From contig NZ_JAQNDK010000002.1 of assembly GCF_028368935.1 (NCBI RefSeq), positions 1,116,001 through 1,180,000 on the forward strand: 64,000 nucleotides of DNA. The letters run 5' to 3'. The position numbers were made by a program, and so were the translations under genes. Below are positions 1 through 8,977 of the stretch, in pieces. Source of the stretch: Sorangium aterium (lineage in GTDB: Bacteria; Myxococcota_A; Polyangia; Polyangiales; Polyangiaceae). A model generated the notes under the pieces. It was given only the letters and a program-made list of their open reading frames with translations. It was not told the DNA's origin and did no database searches. Every line of letters begins with the position of its first letter. Within the stretch, counting starts at the first letter, position 1.

Positions 1-1
1 C

Positions 2-2380
2 AGCGTCGCGCTGCTCTCGGAGGTGATGCGCCCGTGGACCGAGGCCGATTTCATCGCCGCGAGCAGGCCCGGCTCGTTCGCCGGCCTCGATGGGCCGGTG
101 TCGTCGGGCGCGCAGGTGGACCCCTCGCGCCCGCGCGCGATGATGCTCGTGGCCACGGTGCGGACCGCCTCGGAGACCGCGCCGCCCGTCTCGCGGCAGC
201 TCGGGGTGCCGATCGACTCGCTCGGGCACATCATCCTCCACCGCCTGTCGCTCGCGGAGGCGCAGGAGCTCTGCGCGCTCCTCCTCCGGGGCGCCCCGGT
301 CGGCCGCCCGCTCAGCATCGAGGCGATCGCGCAGGAGGCCGGCGGCCACCCGCTGTTCATCGACGCGCTCCTGCGCCACCGGATGATGTCCCCGGACACC
401 GACGGCGGCCCGGTGCGCCTCGACGACGTCCTCTGGGCGCGGATCAGCCGGCTCGACCCGCGGGCGCGCCAGCTGCTCGAGCTCGTCGTGTGCGCCGGCG
501 CGCCGGTGCTGACGTCGGTGGCCGCGCACGCCATGGCCGCGGACTTCGGGGAGCTCACGCGGGTGCTCTCGGCCCTGCGCGCGGCGAACCTCGTGCGGAC
601 CGGCGGCTCGGGTCAGGACGAGTTCCTCGAGCCGTTCCACAACCGCATCCGGGAGACGGTGGCGAGCCGGCTCGACGAGCAGGCGGCGCGCAGCTGGCAC
701 GGCCGGCTCGCGCTGGCGCTGGAGGCCTCGGGGCGCGCGGAGCTCGAGGCGCTGGCCGAGCACTGGCGCGCCGCCGGGGACCCCGAGCGCGCCGCCGGCT
801 ACGCGGTGCGCGCCGGCGAGCATGCCGAGGCCGCGTTCGCGTTCGACCACGCCGCGCGCCTCTACCGCATGGCGATCGACCTCCACCTGCCCGGCGGGGC
901 GGAGCGGCGGGTCGTACTCGCCAAGCTCGGCGACGCCCTGAGCAGCGCGGGCCGCGGCGCCAAGGCGGCGGAGGCCTACATGGCCGCGAGCGACGGCGCA
1001 CCGGAGTCCGAGGCGATCGATCTCGGCCGCCGGGCCGCGGAGAACCTGCTCCGCGCCGGCTACGTCGACGCCGGCATGGCGGGCCTGCGCTCGGTGCTCG
1101 GCGCGGTCGGCATGCAGGTGCCGAAGACGCCGGAGCTCGCGGTCGCGTCGCTGATGCTGCGGCGCGCGCAGGTGCGCCTGCGCGGGCTCAACTTCGTCGA
1201 GCGCCCCGCCGACGAGGTCTCGCCCGAGGACCTCATGCGCATCGACGTGTGCTGGTCGGCGGCGATGGGGCTCGCCATCGTCGACCCCACGCGCGGCGCC
1301 GACTTCCAGGCGCGCAACCTCCTCCTGTCGCTCAAGGCGGGCGAGCCGTACCGCGTGACGCGCGCGCTCGCCTTCGAGGCGACCTACCTCGCGATCGACG
1401 GCGGCCCTTCCGCGTCCCGCGTCGCCGATCTGCTCTCGACCGCGAGCGCGATCGCGGCGCGCATCGGCAGGCCTCACGCGCTCGGCCTCGTCGGGTTCGT
1501 CGGCGGCGTCACGGCGACGCTGTTCGGCCGCTGGCAGCAGGGCGTGGCCGATCTCGATCGGGCGGACACCATCTTTCGCGAGCGCTGCACCGGCGTCACG
1601 TGGGAGCGGAGCTGGGCGCACACCTTCTCGGTCTGGGCGCTCTGGTACGGCGGCGAGACGCGCGAGTTCATGCGCCGGGTCCCGATGTACCTGCAGGCGG
1701 CCGACGAGCGCGGCGACCGTTACCTCGCCACGAGCCTCCGCTCCTCGCAGAGCAACGCCTACTGGCTCGTCGGCGACGACCCCGACTCCGCGCTGCGCCA
1801 GGCGCAGGACGCCATCCGGAGCTGGTCCAAGGCGGGCTTCCAGCTGCAGAGCTACTTCGATCTCGTCGCCCGCGCGCACATCGGCCTTTACCGGGGCGAG
1901 GGCGAGGCCACCTACCGCCTCTTCGCGGAGCAGCGGGCGGGCCTCGAGAGCTCGCTCGTCCTGCGCATCCAGGCCGTGCGCATCATCATCACCCACCTCC
2001 GGGCCTGCGCCGCGCTGGCCGCCGCCGCCGCGTCCACGCCGGCCGACGCGGAGCCGCTGTACGAGGAGGCGACGCGCGCCGCCCGCAAGATCGACGCGGA
2101 GCACATGCCCTGGGCCGACCCGCTCGCGGCCGCGGTGCGCGCCGCGATCGCCGCGGCCCGCGGCGAGGCGGAGGTGGCCGTCCAGCAGCTCGCCGAAGCG
2201 GCGCGCGGCTTCGAGGCCGCCGGCATGGCCCTCTACGCAGCGGCTGCGCGGCGCCGCCACGGCGAGCTGCTCAAGGGCGACGAGGGCCGCGCCGCCGTCG
2301 AGGCGGCGAACGGCTGGATGCACGAGCAGGGCATCGTCAGCCCGGACCGCATGACAGGGATGCTCCTCCCTGGCTTCTAG
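2..2380 (+). CDS. AAA-ATPase/TPR signalling protein, C-terminal part (5' end outside window)
   Basis: The reading frame is open from the left edge of the window, so the true start lies upstream and 792 residues are visible. The first 120 or so residues resemble the end of a STAND/AAA ATPase module of the kind found in PknK-like kinases and MalT-type regulators: an ATPase-like strand (MLVATVRT) and the helix motif GGHPLFIDALLRHR near residue 113. The rest is Ala/Leu/Arg-rich helical repeat typical of degenerate TPRs, up to the stop at 2378-2380. In myxobacteria such proteins usually carry a Ser/Thr kinase domain at the N-terminus, but that part cannot be seen here. Family placement is by pattern; ligand and targets are unknown. 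Confidence 0.72.
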   Translation, partial: SVALLSEVMRPWTEADFIAASRPGSFAGLDGPVSSGAQVDPSRPRAMMLVATVRTASETAPPVSRQLGVPIDSLGHIILHRLSLAEAQELCALLLRGAPVGRPLSIEAIAQEAGGHPLFIDALLRHRMMSPDTDGGPVRLDDVLWARISRLDPRARQLLELVVCAGAPVLTSVAAHAMAADFGELTRVLSALRAANLVRTGGSGQDEFLEPFHNRIRETVASRLDEQAARSWHGRLALALEASGRAELEALAEHWRAAGDPERAAGYAVRAGEHAEAAFAFDHAARLYRMAIDLHLPGGAERRVVLAKLGDALSSAGRGAKAAEAYMAASDGAPESEAIDLGRRAAENLLRAGYVDAGMAGLRSVLGAVGMQVPKTPELAVASLMLRRAQVRLRGLNFVERPADEVSPEDLMRIDVCWSAAMGLAIVDPTRGADFQARNLLLSLKAGEPYRVTRALAFEATYLAIDGGPSASRVADLLSTASAIAARIGRPHALGLVGFVGGVTATLFGRWQQGVADLDRADTIFRERCTGVTWERSWAHTFSVWALWYGGETREFMRRVPMYLQAADERGDRYLATSLRSSQSNAYWLVGDDPDSALRQAQDAIRSWSKAGFQLQSYFDLVARAHIGLYRGEGEATYRLFAEQRAGLESSLVLRIQAVRIIITHLRACAALAAAAASTPADAEPLYEEATRAARKIDAEHMPWADPLAAAVRAAIAAARGEAEVAVQQLAEAARGFEAAGMALYAAAARRRHGELLKGDEGRAAVEAANGWMHEQGIVSPDRMTGMLLPGF

Positions 2381-2383
2381 CGG

Positions 2384-2493
2384 GCTCACCCGCTTCGGAT
2401 ACGGGCCCATCTCGGCGTTTTCGGTGCTCAGCGTAAAGAGTACGCTTCCGCGCCGAAAACACCGAGCTGGACCCGTCTCCTGTGCGGGTGAGC
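2384..2493. repeat. 110-bp long imperfect palindrome directly after a stop codon
   Basis: Positions 2384-2393 pair with 2484-2493, 2401-2409 with 2468-2476, 2411-2427 with 2450-2466, and 2430-2435 with 2441-2446 around a 5-nt loop. Arms of about 50 nt pair with only seven or eight mismatches and two or three G-T pairs, almost perfectly in register about position 2438.5. It starts 4 nt after the stop codon of the upstream gene. It could be a transcription terminator, a structured 3' RNA, or a miniature inverted-repeat element. Terminal direct duplications are not obvious. Confidence 0.8.
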
Positions 2494-2538
2494 TCCGGCG
2501 ACGGTAGGGGGAAGGGGAGGGGGGCCGGCGGGCGCGCC

Positions 2539-2847
2539 TCAGGGCTTCACGCGCAGGACGGCCGTGCCCTTCGCCTTGCCGTAGAGCTGCTTGATCTCGA
2601 TCTTGTACTCGCCGGGGGACGACGCGCTGAACTCGACGGGGGAGGCGCTCTGCGGCTTGCCGGTGGGCAGATCGCGCAGCACGCGCTCGATGATGATCTT
2701 CCCGGAGGGGGAGCGGATCTTGATGTTGAACGGCGGGGTCGCCTCGTCGTAGGCGCGGAACACGAGGCGCACGGTGTCTCCAACCGAGACCGGGGTGGTC
2801 TGGCTGATCGTCTCGATGTCCCCTTCGTTCTCAACGGTATCGGCCAC
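2539..2847 (-). CDS. Small beta-rich hypothetical protein (102 aa)
   Basis: A GTG start at 2845-2847 gives 102 residues with no signal peptide or membrane segment. The sequence alternates short hydrophobic strands with polar turns (VGDTVRLVFRAYD, FNIKIRSPSGKIIIERVL, GEYKIEIKQLYG), which suggests a single Ig-like or similar beta-sandwich domain. I do not recognise a named family. It lies on the same strand as gcvPB, 147 bp downstream of it. A perfect inverted repeat, GTGAGG-TG-CCTCAC, sits 15 bp before the start. The frame looks real because the protein composition is balanced, unlike the Arg/Ala/Pro-rich readings of the other frames. Confidence 0.62.
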   Translation of the reverse strand: MADTVENEGDIETISQTTPVSVGDTVRLVFRAYDEATPPFNIKIRSPSGKIIIERVLRDLPTGKPQSASPVEFSASSPGEYKIEIKQLYGKAKGTAVLRVKP

Positions 2848-2861
2848 GCGTCGCTCGTCCC

Positions 2862-2875
2862 GTGAGGTGCCTCAC
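2862..2875. promoter_or_regulatory. Perfect 6+2+6 inverted repeat upstream of the small beta-rich gene
   Basis: GTGAGGTGCCTCAC is a perfect inverted repeat placed 15-28 bp upstream of the GTG start at 2847 on the minus strand. The position suits an operator or a leader hairpin. No further evidence of function. Confidence 0.25.
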
Positions 2876-2994
2876 CGCGGTCCCTCGGCGCTCATTGTAG
2901 TCGCGTCCGGCGGAGATTCGCGAATTTGGAGCGCACGGCCGGCTGGCGCCGCCTGCCGGAGGAGGCCGACCGCGGGCCGCCTCCTCCGGGGAGC

Positions 2995-4488
2995 TCAGGC
3001 CTTCGACCATCGCAGGCGCGGCTGGCGCGCGGCGCGGGCCTCGTCGAGGCGGCCGACCACCGTGCCGTGAGGCGCTTGCTTCACGACCTCCGGCGTCTCC
3101 TGCGCCTCCTTGAGGATGCTGAGCATCGCGGCCACGAACTCGTCGAGCGTCTCGCGGGTCTCCGTCTCCGTCGGCTCGATCATCAGGGCGCCGGGCACGA
3201 CCAGCGGGAAGTAGACCGTGGGCGCGTGGAAGCCGTAGTCGAGCAGCCGCTTGGCCACGTCGAGCGTCTTGACCCCGGTCTCCTTCTCCAGCTGGCTGTC
3301 GGAGAGCACCACCTCGTGCATGCACGGCTGCGGCACCGGCGCGAGGTAGTGGTCCTTCAGCTTGGCCCACAGGTAGCGCGCGTTGAGCACGGCGAGGCTG
3401 CTCGCCGCCGTGAGGCCGTCGCCGCCCATCTCGCGGATGTACGTGTACGCCCGGATGAACATGCCGAAGTTGCCCGTGAAGGCCCGGAGCCGCCCGACGC
3501 TCTGGGGCCGGTCGCGGTCCCACGCGAACGCGTCGCCGCGCCGCACGAGGACGGGCGAGGGCTGGAACGGCTCCAGGTGCTTCTTGAAGCAGACCGGCCC
3601 GGAGCCGGGTCCGCCGCCGCCGTGCGGGGTCGTGAACGTCTTGTGCAGGTTGATGTGGATGACGTCCATGCCGACGTCGCCCGGGCGCGCGTGCCCCATG
3701 ATCGCGTTCGTGTTCGCGCCGTCCCCGTACACGAGCCCGCCCTTGTCGTGGATGAGCTTGATGATCGCCGGCAGGTGCGTCTCGTAGGCCCCGAGGGTGT
3801 TCGGGTTCGTGATCATCAGCCCGCAGACGTCGCCGTCCGACCCCTCGCGCTCGATCGCGGCGAGGACCTGCTCGGGGTGGGTGATGCCGTCGGCGGTCTT
3901 CTCGATCCGGACGGCCACGAGCCCGTTGAGCGCGCAGCTCGCCGGGTTCGTGCCGTGGGCGCTCTCCGGGATGAACACCTTCCTCGGCGAGCGCCCCTTC
4001 GACTCGTGGAACGCCCGCATCATCATCAGCCCGGCGAGCTCGCCCTGCGCGCCCGCCGACGGCTGCAGCGAGCAGCCGTCCATCCCGCTGACCTCGCAGA
4101 GCGCCTCCTGCAGGCGCCACATCACCTCGAGCGACCCCTGGCTGAGCTCGTCGGGCGTCATCGGGTGCAGCTTCGCGAAGCCCGGGATGCGCGCGGCCCA
4201 CTCGTTGATCTTCGGGTTGTACTTCATCGTGCACGACCCGAGCGGGTACATCTGCCCGTCGATGCAGAAGTTCCACTGCGAGAGCCGGATGAAGTGCCGG
4301 AAGGCCTCCGGCTCGCTCACCTCCGGCAGGCCGGCTGGCTCCTTGCGGGCGAGCGCGCCGTAGTGGGCGGCGGGCTCGACCTCGGGCACGTCGAGCGGGG
4401 GGAGCGACGCGCCGGTCCTGCCCGGCGTGCCACGCTCGAAGATGGGGGGTTCACGGAACTGGATGCCTCGAGGCTGCGGTTGGGTCAT
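2995..4488 (-). CDS. gcvPB: Glycine dehydrogenase (decarboxylating) subunit 2 (P-protein beta half)
   Basis: This is the PLP-binding half of the two-subunit glycine decarboxylase of the glycine cleavage system. It decarboxylates glycine and passes the aminomethyl group to lipoyl-GcvH. At 497 aa it has the usual length. Diagnostic signatures are YPLGSCTMKYNPK near residue 81, QPSAGAQGE near 142, HGTNPAS near 178, and the PLP lysine in HINLHKTF (K283) followed by a Gly-rich loop. Its stop lies 147 bp from the next minus-strand gene. A lipoprotein gene ends 14 bp upstream of its ATG, so the two are probably cotranscribed. The partner subunit gcvPA and gcvH/gcvT are not in the window, which is unusual because gcvPA and gcvPB are often adjacent. 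Confidence 0.96.
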   Translation of the reverse strand: MTQPQPRGIQFREPPIFERGTPGRTGASLPPLDVPEVEPAAHYGALARKEPAGLPEVSEPEAFRHFIRLSQWNFCIDGQMYPLGSCTMKYNPKINEWAARIPGFAKLHPMTPDELSQGSLEVMWRLQEALCEVSGMDGCSLQPSAGAQGELAGLMMMRAFHESKGRSPRKVFIPESAHGTNPASCALNGLVAVRIEKTADGITHPEQVLAAIEREGSDGDVCGLMITNPNTLGAYETHLPAIIKLIHDKGGLVYGDGANTNAIMGHARPGDVGMDVIHINLHKTFTTPHGGGGPGSGPVCFKKHLEPFQPSPVLVRRGDAFAWDRDRPQSVGRLRAFTGNFGMFIRAYTYIREMGGDGLTAASSLAVLNARYLWAKLKDHYLAPVPQPCMHEVVLSDSQLEKETGVKTLDVAKRLLDYGFHAPTVYFPLVVPGALMIEPTETETRETLDEFVAAMLSILKEAQETPEVVKQAPHGTVVGRLDEARAARQPRLRWSKA

Positions 4489-4502
4489 CGGGGGCTGTTA
4501 TG

Positions 4503-5105
4503 TCAGAGGCCGGGGGGCTCGGCAGGTGCTTCGTCGGACGGAGAGGCGGGCGGCTCGGGCGCGCCTTCCTCCTGGTTCGCGCTGTCCCAGTCGCCGCCGC
4601 CCATGTCCGTGGCGCCGGAGCCCCCGATCGACTTCAGATCCGGGAGCATGTTGCGCTGCTTGACCGCTTCCCAGGGCTCGCCGACCTCGTCCTTGTTGCG
4701 GCCGATCTCGCCCGTCAGCCGGTCGTCGACGTTCTCGCCCTCCGGCCGCGTGTACTTGAAGTACCCCCGGCCTTCCTTGGTCGCGCTCTGCCCGATCGCG
4801 CCGATGGTGTGCTCGGTCCACGTGAACTTGATGAGGTCGCCTGTCACCGTCCCGTGCAGCACGCCCCAGCGATCCTTGACGGGACGGATCCAGCGTCCCT
4901 CGATGGCGTCGTTGTCCTGCACGAGGTGCAGGTAGCCGTAGAGCTCGCTGTAATAGACCCCCGTCCAGTCGCCGCCTTCGGGCATGTCACCGGCTTGCAC
5001 CTTGGCCGTCTTGGGCGCGGGATTCGAGCTGCAGCCGAGCGCCGTCGTCCCCATCAGGAGGGCACATGCGGCGCCGGCAATCCAAAGCCGTCGCGATACG
5101 TTCAT
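4503..5105 (-). CDS. Lipoprotein of unknown function upstream of gcvPB
   Basis: The chosen start (ATG 5103-5105, MNVSRR) gives an N-terminus with two Arg, a hydrophobic stretch and the lipobox TALGC, so a lipid-anchored protein of 200 aa. An ATG 48 bp upstream would add an extension that spoils the signal peptide. The mature part contains GDWTGVYYSELYGYLHL and later EGRWIRPVKDRWGVLHG, a WxGxY / EGxW pattern like small beta-barrel ligand-binding or DUF-type lipoproteins. It ends in an acidic, Pro/Ala-rich tail. Its stop is 14 bp from gcvPB, consistent with one transcript. Function unknown. Confidence 0.8.
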   Translation of the reverse strand: MNVSRRLWIAGAACALLMGTTALGCSSNPAPKTAKVQAGDMPEGGDWTGVYYSELYGYLHLVQDNDAIEGRWIRPVKDRWGVLHGTVTGDLIKFTWTEHTIGAIGQSATKEGRGYFKYTRPEGENVDDRLTGEIGRNKDEVGEPWEAVKQRNMLPDLKSIGGSGATDMGGGDWDSANQEEGAPEPPASPSDEAPAEPPGL

Positions 5106-5381
5106 GGCGGCGGAGCCTAGCACAGCACCTACCCGCACCCATACCCCCGCCATGCGCCTCCGACGTCGCGCGGGGGCGCGAGCGGAGGCGGGGAGCGGGG
5201 AACGGGGTGTGAAAGCGTGCGCGCTACGTCACGGACGTGGACTTGCCTCCCTCCTGCAATGACGTGTGCCACCTGCGCGCCAGAAGGAGGAGCGTAACGT
5301 ACCGTTCGGCGCGTGCGCGACTGCGTCAATTTTCCGCTTCCACCTCTTTGTGGGGCCCGGAGCGCTGGTAAGCTTCCTGGC

Positions 5382-7118
5382 ATGATGAAGTCCTTTGTCT
5401 GCAACCGAGGTTTTGTAATTCCCGGTAGAATCGCTCTCTTCACCAGCGTCCTCGCCCTCGCGGCCTGCGAAGGGCAGCTCGGCAACCTTGACGGCACCTC
5501 TCCCACCAGCGGCAGCGGCTCCTCCGGGTCCTCTGGCTCCGGTGGCTACCGCCCCCCCGTCGGTGGAGGCTCCAAGCCGCTGCCGGCCGCCGCGTCGTGC
5601 GCTCCGGGGTCGAGCGGCTCCTCCGCCGTCGCGGAGCCCCAGCTCCTCCTCCAGCTCTCCGACGACGACGAGAGCGCGTGGCTCGGGTCGCCGGTGGTCG
5701 CCGATCTCGACGGCGACGGCGAGCAGGAGATCCTTGTGACGCACAACGGCAACGTCGTCGTCTGGGGCCCCGACGGCGAGCAGAAGTGGCGGTACATCGA
5801 GTCGCGTCAGAACGGCCGCATCTGGGCGAGCCCGATCGTCGCCGACTTCCGCGGCGACGGGCAGCTCGAGGTGGTCTTCGCGGCGCGCACCACGATCTAC
5901 ATGCTCGACGCGAGCGGCCGGCTGGTGAGCGGCTGGCCCGTCACCTGGAACGACGAGATCCGCTCCCTCGCCGCGGGCGACATCGACGGCGACGGTCAGC
6001 TCGACGTCGTCGCCGCGAGCACCGACAGGTCCCCCGACTACTCCGACATCCTGATGGCCTTCCACGCGAGCGGGTCGCCGGTCCAGGGCTTCCCCCCGAT
6101 CGAGAGCCAGACGATCGGCTGCGACGCGCGCCGCAGCGACGACGCCGAGTGCTGGATCGTGGGCGCCTACGACCAGAACCTGGCCATCGGCGATCTCGAC
6201 GGCGATGGATCGCAGGACATCGTCTCGCCGATGGATAACTCCTATGCCGGGTTCTATCACGGCACGGGAGAGGCCTTCGACGCGAATCCCATGTTCGAGG
6301 GCCGCCCGAAGACGCCGGGCGTGCGGTACATGCACGATCTCGAGCTCGCGCAGCAGGGCTTCGGCGACAGCAGCGACCTGCAGGCCTATTTCAAGAACTC
6401 GGCCCCTGCGATCGCGGACGTCGACGGCGACGGCACGCCGGAGATCATCATGCTCGGGGCGGCCGAGGACGTCGACATGTCGGACCAGTCCCAGGGCGTC
6501 GGCCTGTGGGTGGTCCACAACGACGCGAGCCGCATCCAGGGATGGGAGAGCCCGTTCTACGCGGCGGACTACCTGTCCGGCGGCGAGGATCTCGGCGGCA
6601 ACATCGTGGCCATGACGCAGCAGGTGACCGTGGCCGATCTCGACGCGACGCACGCGGGGCCCGAGATGATCTTCGCGGGCCTGGACGGGCGGATCCACGC
6701 GGTCTACGCCGACAAGACCGAGTTCTGGGACGTCACCTACACGGACGACACGCAGGTGCTCACGGGCGGCGTCGTGGTCGGGGATCTGTCGGGCGACGGC
6801 ATCCCCGAGATCGTGTTCAACACCTACTCGACCGAGGAGAACAGGAGCCACCTCTTCGTCCTCGACGCCGGCGGCAAGCTCCTCCACAAGATCCCGCTGC
6901 CGCGGCTCGGCGCGATGCCGGTGCCGACGCTGGCCGACGTGAACGGCGACGGGACGATCGAGATCGTCGTGTCGCTCCGCGAGATCGGGTGGGACGGGGC
7001 GGACCCGGAGCCGAACACGTACGTGTACACGGTGCCGGGATCGGCCACGAACTGCCTGCTCTGGCCGACCGCCCGCGGGAACTACTACAGAAACGGCTGG
7101 GTCCGCGCGGCGGACTGA
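5382..7118 (+). CDS. FG-GAP/VCBS repeat lipoprotein
   Basis: The protein has 578 aa from the ATG at 5382. A signal peptide runs to a lipobox ALAAC and is followed by a Gly/Ser-rich linker. The body contains at least seven calcium-binding-type FG-GAP repeats of the form (A/G)D(I/L/V)DGDG..(D/E)(I/V)V, for example DLDGDGEQEILV, DIDGDGQLDVVA, DLDGDGSQDIVS, DVDGDGTPEIIM and DVNGDGTIEIVV. This predicts a beta-propeller like the integrin alpha N-terminus, displayed on the cell envelope. An in-frame upstream start at 5313 was rejected because it disrupts the signal peptide. It is convergent with hemL, with a terminator-like hairpin between them. Ligand unknown; adhesion or carbohydrate binding is possible. 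Confidence 0.88.
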   Translation: MMKSFVCNRGFVIPGRIALFTSVLALAACEGQLGNLDGTSPTSGSGSSGSSGSGGYRPPVGGGSKPLPAAASCAPGSSGSSAVAEPQLLLQLSDDDESAWLGSPVVADLDGDGEQEILVTHNGNVVVWGPDGEQKWRYIESRQNGRIWASPIVADFRGDGQLEVVFAARTTIYMLDASGRLVSGWPVTWNDEIRSLAAGDIDGDGQLDVVAASTDRSPDYSDILMAFHASGSPVQGFPPIESQTIGCDARRSDDAECWIVGAYDQNLAIGDLDGDGSQDIVSPMDNSYAGFYHGTGEAFDANPMFEGRPKTPGVRYMHDLELAQQGFGDSSDLQAYFKNSAPAIADVDGDGTPEIIMLGAAEDVDMSDQSQGVGLWVVHNDASRIQGWESPFYAADYLSGGEDLGGNIVAMTQQVTVADLDATHAGPEMIFAGLDGRIHAVYADKTEFWDVTYTDDTQVLTGGVVVGDLSGDGIPEIVFNTYSTEENRSHLFVLDAGGKLLHKIPLPRLGAMPVPTLADVNGDGTIEIVVSLREIGWDGADPEPNTYVYTVPGSATNCLLWPTARGNYYRNGWVRAAD

Positions 7119-7154
7119 CCCGCTCCGACACCCGTCCGCGCGCCGGCGCGGGGA

Positions 7155-7180
7155 GGGCCGATCGCCGCGGCGGTCGGCCC
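7155..7180. terminator. Bidirectional terminator-like hairpin between convergent genes
   Basis: GGGCCGATCGCC (7155-7166) pairs with GGCGGTCGGCCC (7169-7180) around a 2-nt loop with one G-T pair. It is followed by TT and lies in the 116-bp gap between the converging FG-GAP gene and hemL. Confidence 0.55.
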
Positions 7181-7234
7181 TTCGCCGTCCTGGCCCGCCC
7201 TCGCGGGTCCTCCCGGCAGGGGCCGGCGCGGTCC

Positions 7235-8548
7235 TCAGGCAGCGAGCGCCTCGCGGCAGGCGGCGATCGTCCGCTCGATGTCCTCTTCTGAGTGCGCTCC
7301 GCTCAGGAACGCCGCCTCGTACTGCGACGGAGGCCAGTAGATGCCTCGCGCGAGCATCGCCGCGTGGAAGGCGCTGAAGCGCTTCGTGTCCGACGTGGCG
7401 GCGTCGGTCCAGGAGCGGACCGGGCCCTTCGTGAAGAACAGCGTGATCATCGAGCCGACCCGCTGGACGCACGCGGCCGCGCCGGCGCCCTCGGCGGCGG
7501 CCCGGAGGCCCGCCTCGAGGGACGCGCCGAGCTTCTCGAGCCGCTCGTAGAGAGCGGGCGTGAGGCGCTCGAGCGTCGCGAGCCCCGCCGTGACCGCGAG
7601 CGGGTTGCCGCTGAGCGTGCCCGCCTGGTACACGGGGCCGAGCGGCGAGACGACGCGCATCACGTCGGCGCGGCCGCCGTAGGCCGCGAGGGGCATGCCG
7701 CCGCCGACGATCTTGCCGAGCGTCGTCAGGTCCGGCCGGAGGCCGAAGCGCTCCTGCGCGCCGCCGCGGGCGAGGCGGCAGCCGGTCATCACCTCGTCGA
7801 AGATCGAGAGCGCGCCGTGCTTGCGGCAGAGGTCGATCACGAGAGCGAGGAACCCGGGCTCCGGCGGGACGCAGCCCATGTTGCCGACCACGGGCTCGAG
7901 GATGACCGCGGCGATGTCGCCGCCGCGCGCGGCGAAGGCGGCCTCGAGGGCGGCCGGGTCGTTGAAGGGCAGGGACAGCGTGGTGCGGGCGATGCTCTCG
8001 GGGACGCCGGCGGAGTCGGGGGCGCCGAAGGTGGCGAGCCCGCTGCCCGCCTTGACGAGCAGGTGATCGGCGTGGCCGTGGTAGCAGCCCTCGAACTTGA
8101 TGATGGCGTCTCGGCGCGTGAAGCCGCGCGCGACGCGGATGGCGCTCATCGTGGCCTCGGTGCCGCTCGAGACGCAGCGGAGCATGTCGATGCTCGGGTA
8201 GAGCTCGCGGATCTTCTCGGCGAAGCGGACCTCGAGCTCGGTCGGCGCGCCGAACGAGAGGCCGCCCAGCGCGGCCTCGCGGACCGCCTCGATGACGGCG
8301 GGGTGTGCGTGGCCGAGGATGGCCGGCCCCCAGGAGCCGACATAGTCGATGTACTCGGCCCCGTCGGCGTCGAACAGCCGCGCGCCCTCCGCGCGGGCGA
8401 TGAACAGGGGATCGCCGCCGACGGCGCGGAAGGCGCGCACGGGGCTGTTCACGCCGCCCGGCAGGACGGCGGCGGCGCGGTCGAACAGGGCTTTGGAAGC
8501 GGGGGCCCGGTCCGCGCGGGCGGGCGGAGCGCTTGTCGCGTTCGTCAT
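7235..8548 (-). CDS. hemL: Glutamate-1-semialdehyde 2,1-aminomutase
   Basis: The enzyme converts glutamate-1-semialdehyde to 5-aminolevulinate in the C5 route to heme. The ATG at 8546-8548 gives 437 aa, the normal length; the frame stays open far upstream without family similarity. Signatures are the N-terminal [22 protein letters not shown] near 127, [10 protein letters not shown] near 152, IFDEVMTG near 249 and the PLP lysine in [10 protein letters not shown] (K279). It is encoded alone on the minus strand, convergent with the FG-GAP gene and divergent from a kinase gene. Confidence 0.97.
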   Translation of the reverse strand: MTNATSAPPARADRAPASKALFDRAAAVLPGGVNSPVRAFRAVGGDPLFIARAEGARLFDADGAEYIDYVGSWGPAILGHAHPAVIEAVREAALGGLSFGAPTELEVRFAEKIRELYPSIDMLRCVSSGTEATMSAIRVARGFTRRDAIIKFEGCYHGHADHLLVKAGSGLATFGAPDSAGVPESIARTTLSLPFNDPAALEAAFAARGGDIAAVILEPVVGNMGCVPPEPGFLALVIDLCRKHGALSIFDEVMTGCRLARGGAQERFGLRPDLTTLGKIVGGGMPLAAYGGRADVMRVVSPLGPVYQAGTLSGNPLAVTAGLATLERLTPALYERLEKLGASLEAGLRAAAEGAGAAACVQRVGSMITLFFTKGPVRSWTDAATSDTKRFSAFHAAMLARGIYWPPSQYEAAFLSGAHSEEDIERTIAACREALAA

Positions 8549-8977
8549 CGTGCTCCGGCCATAGCAGGGGAGAGGCGGGGGAGCGACGCGGATTGCGGGC
8601 GAGGGAGAAGGGCGCGCGGGGCGTCGCGGGTGCGGTGCGCGGGGCGTCGCGGGTGCGGCGCGCGGGGCGTCGCGGGTGCGGCGCGCGGGGCGTCGCGGGT
8701 GCGGCGCGCGGGGCGTCGTGGGTGCGGTGCGCGGCGCGCCGCGGTGTGCGGGGCGTGGAGGACGCGGGGCGTCGTATCGCCGATGCCGGGCGCGGGGGAT
8801 CCCGGCGTTGCGGACGTCGCGATCGAGGTGTCGCGGGCGCTGGCGAGCCACACGAGCCTTTCCGGCGCGGTCGCGCTTGGCTATGGTGATCGTCTGGAGA
8901 GAGGGGCCGCGACCCGCGGCCGGGCTGCTCCTGGGGACCGCGGGCGCGGCTCCCCGAGCACCAGCATCTGGTGAGCC
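8549..8977. other. 429-bp divergent spacer between hemL and kinase gene
   Basis: No convincing gene lies here. The left third holds five tandem 23-bp repeats (8614-8728), followed by further degenerate GC-rich copies of the same GCGGGGCGTCG core to about 8775. The right part (8860-8960) is less repetitive and should hold the kinase promoter. Arg/Gly/Ala-rich readings of the repeats in both strands are most likely not translated. Confidence 0.6.
8614..8728. repeat. Five tandem copies of a 23-bp repeat
   Basis: Units begin at 8614, 8637, 8660, 8683 and 8706. The shared core is GCGCGGGGCGTCG followed by YGGGTGCGGY. The three central copies are identical over 22-23 bp; the first differs at the last base (T for C) and the fifth at two positions. 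There are no spacers, so this is a minisatellite, not a CRISPR. It sits 66 bp upstream of the hemL start. Confidence 0.9.

Noticed and set aside
34-2436. Alternative plus-strand frame over the AAA/TPR gene
   Set aside because: The product is dominated by Arg/Ala/Pro runs and ends inside the long palindrome; the other frame has family motifs.
8614-8728. CRISPR array
   Set aside because: The 23-bp units are directly adjacent with no unique spacers and there are no cas genes.
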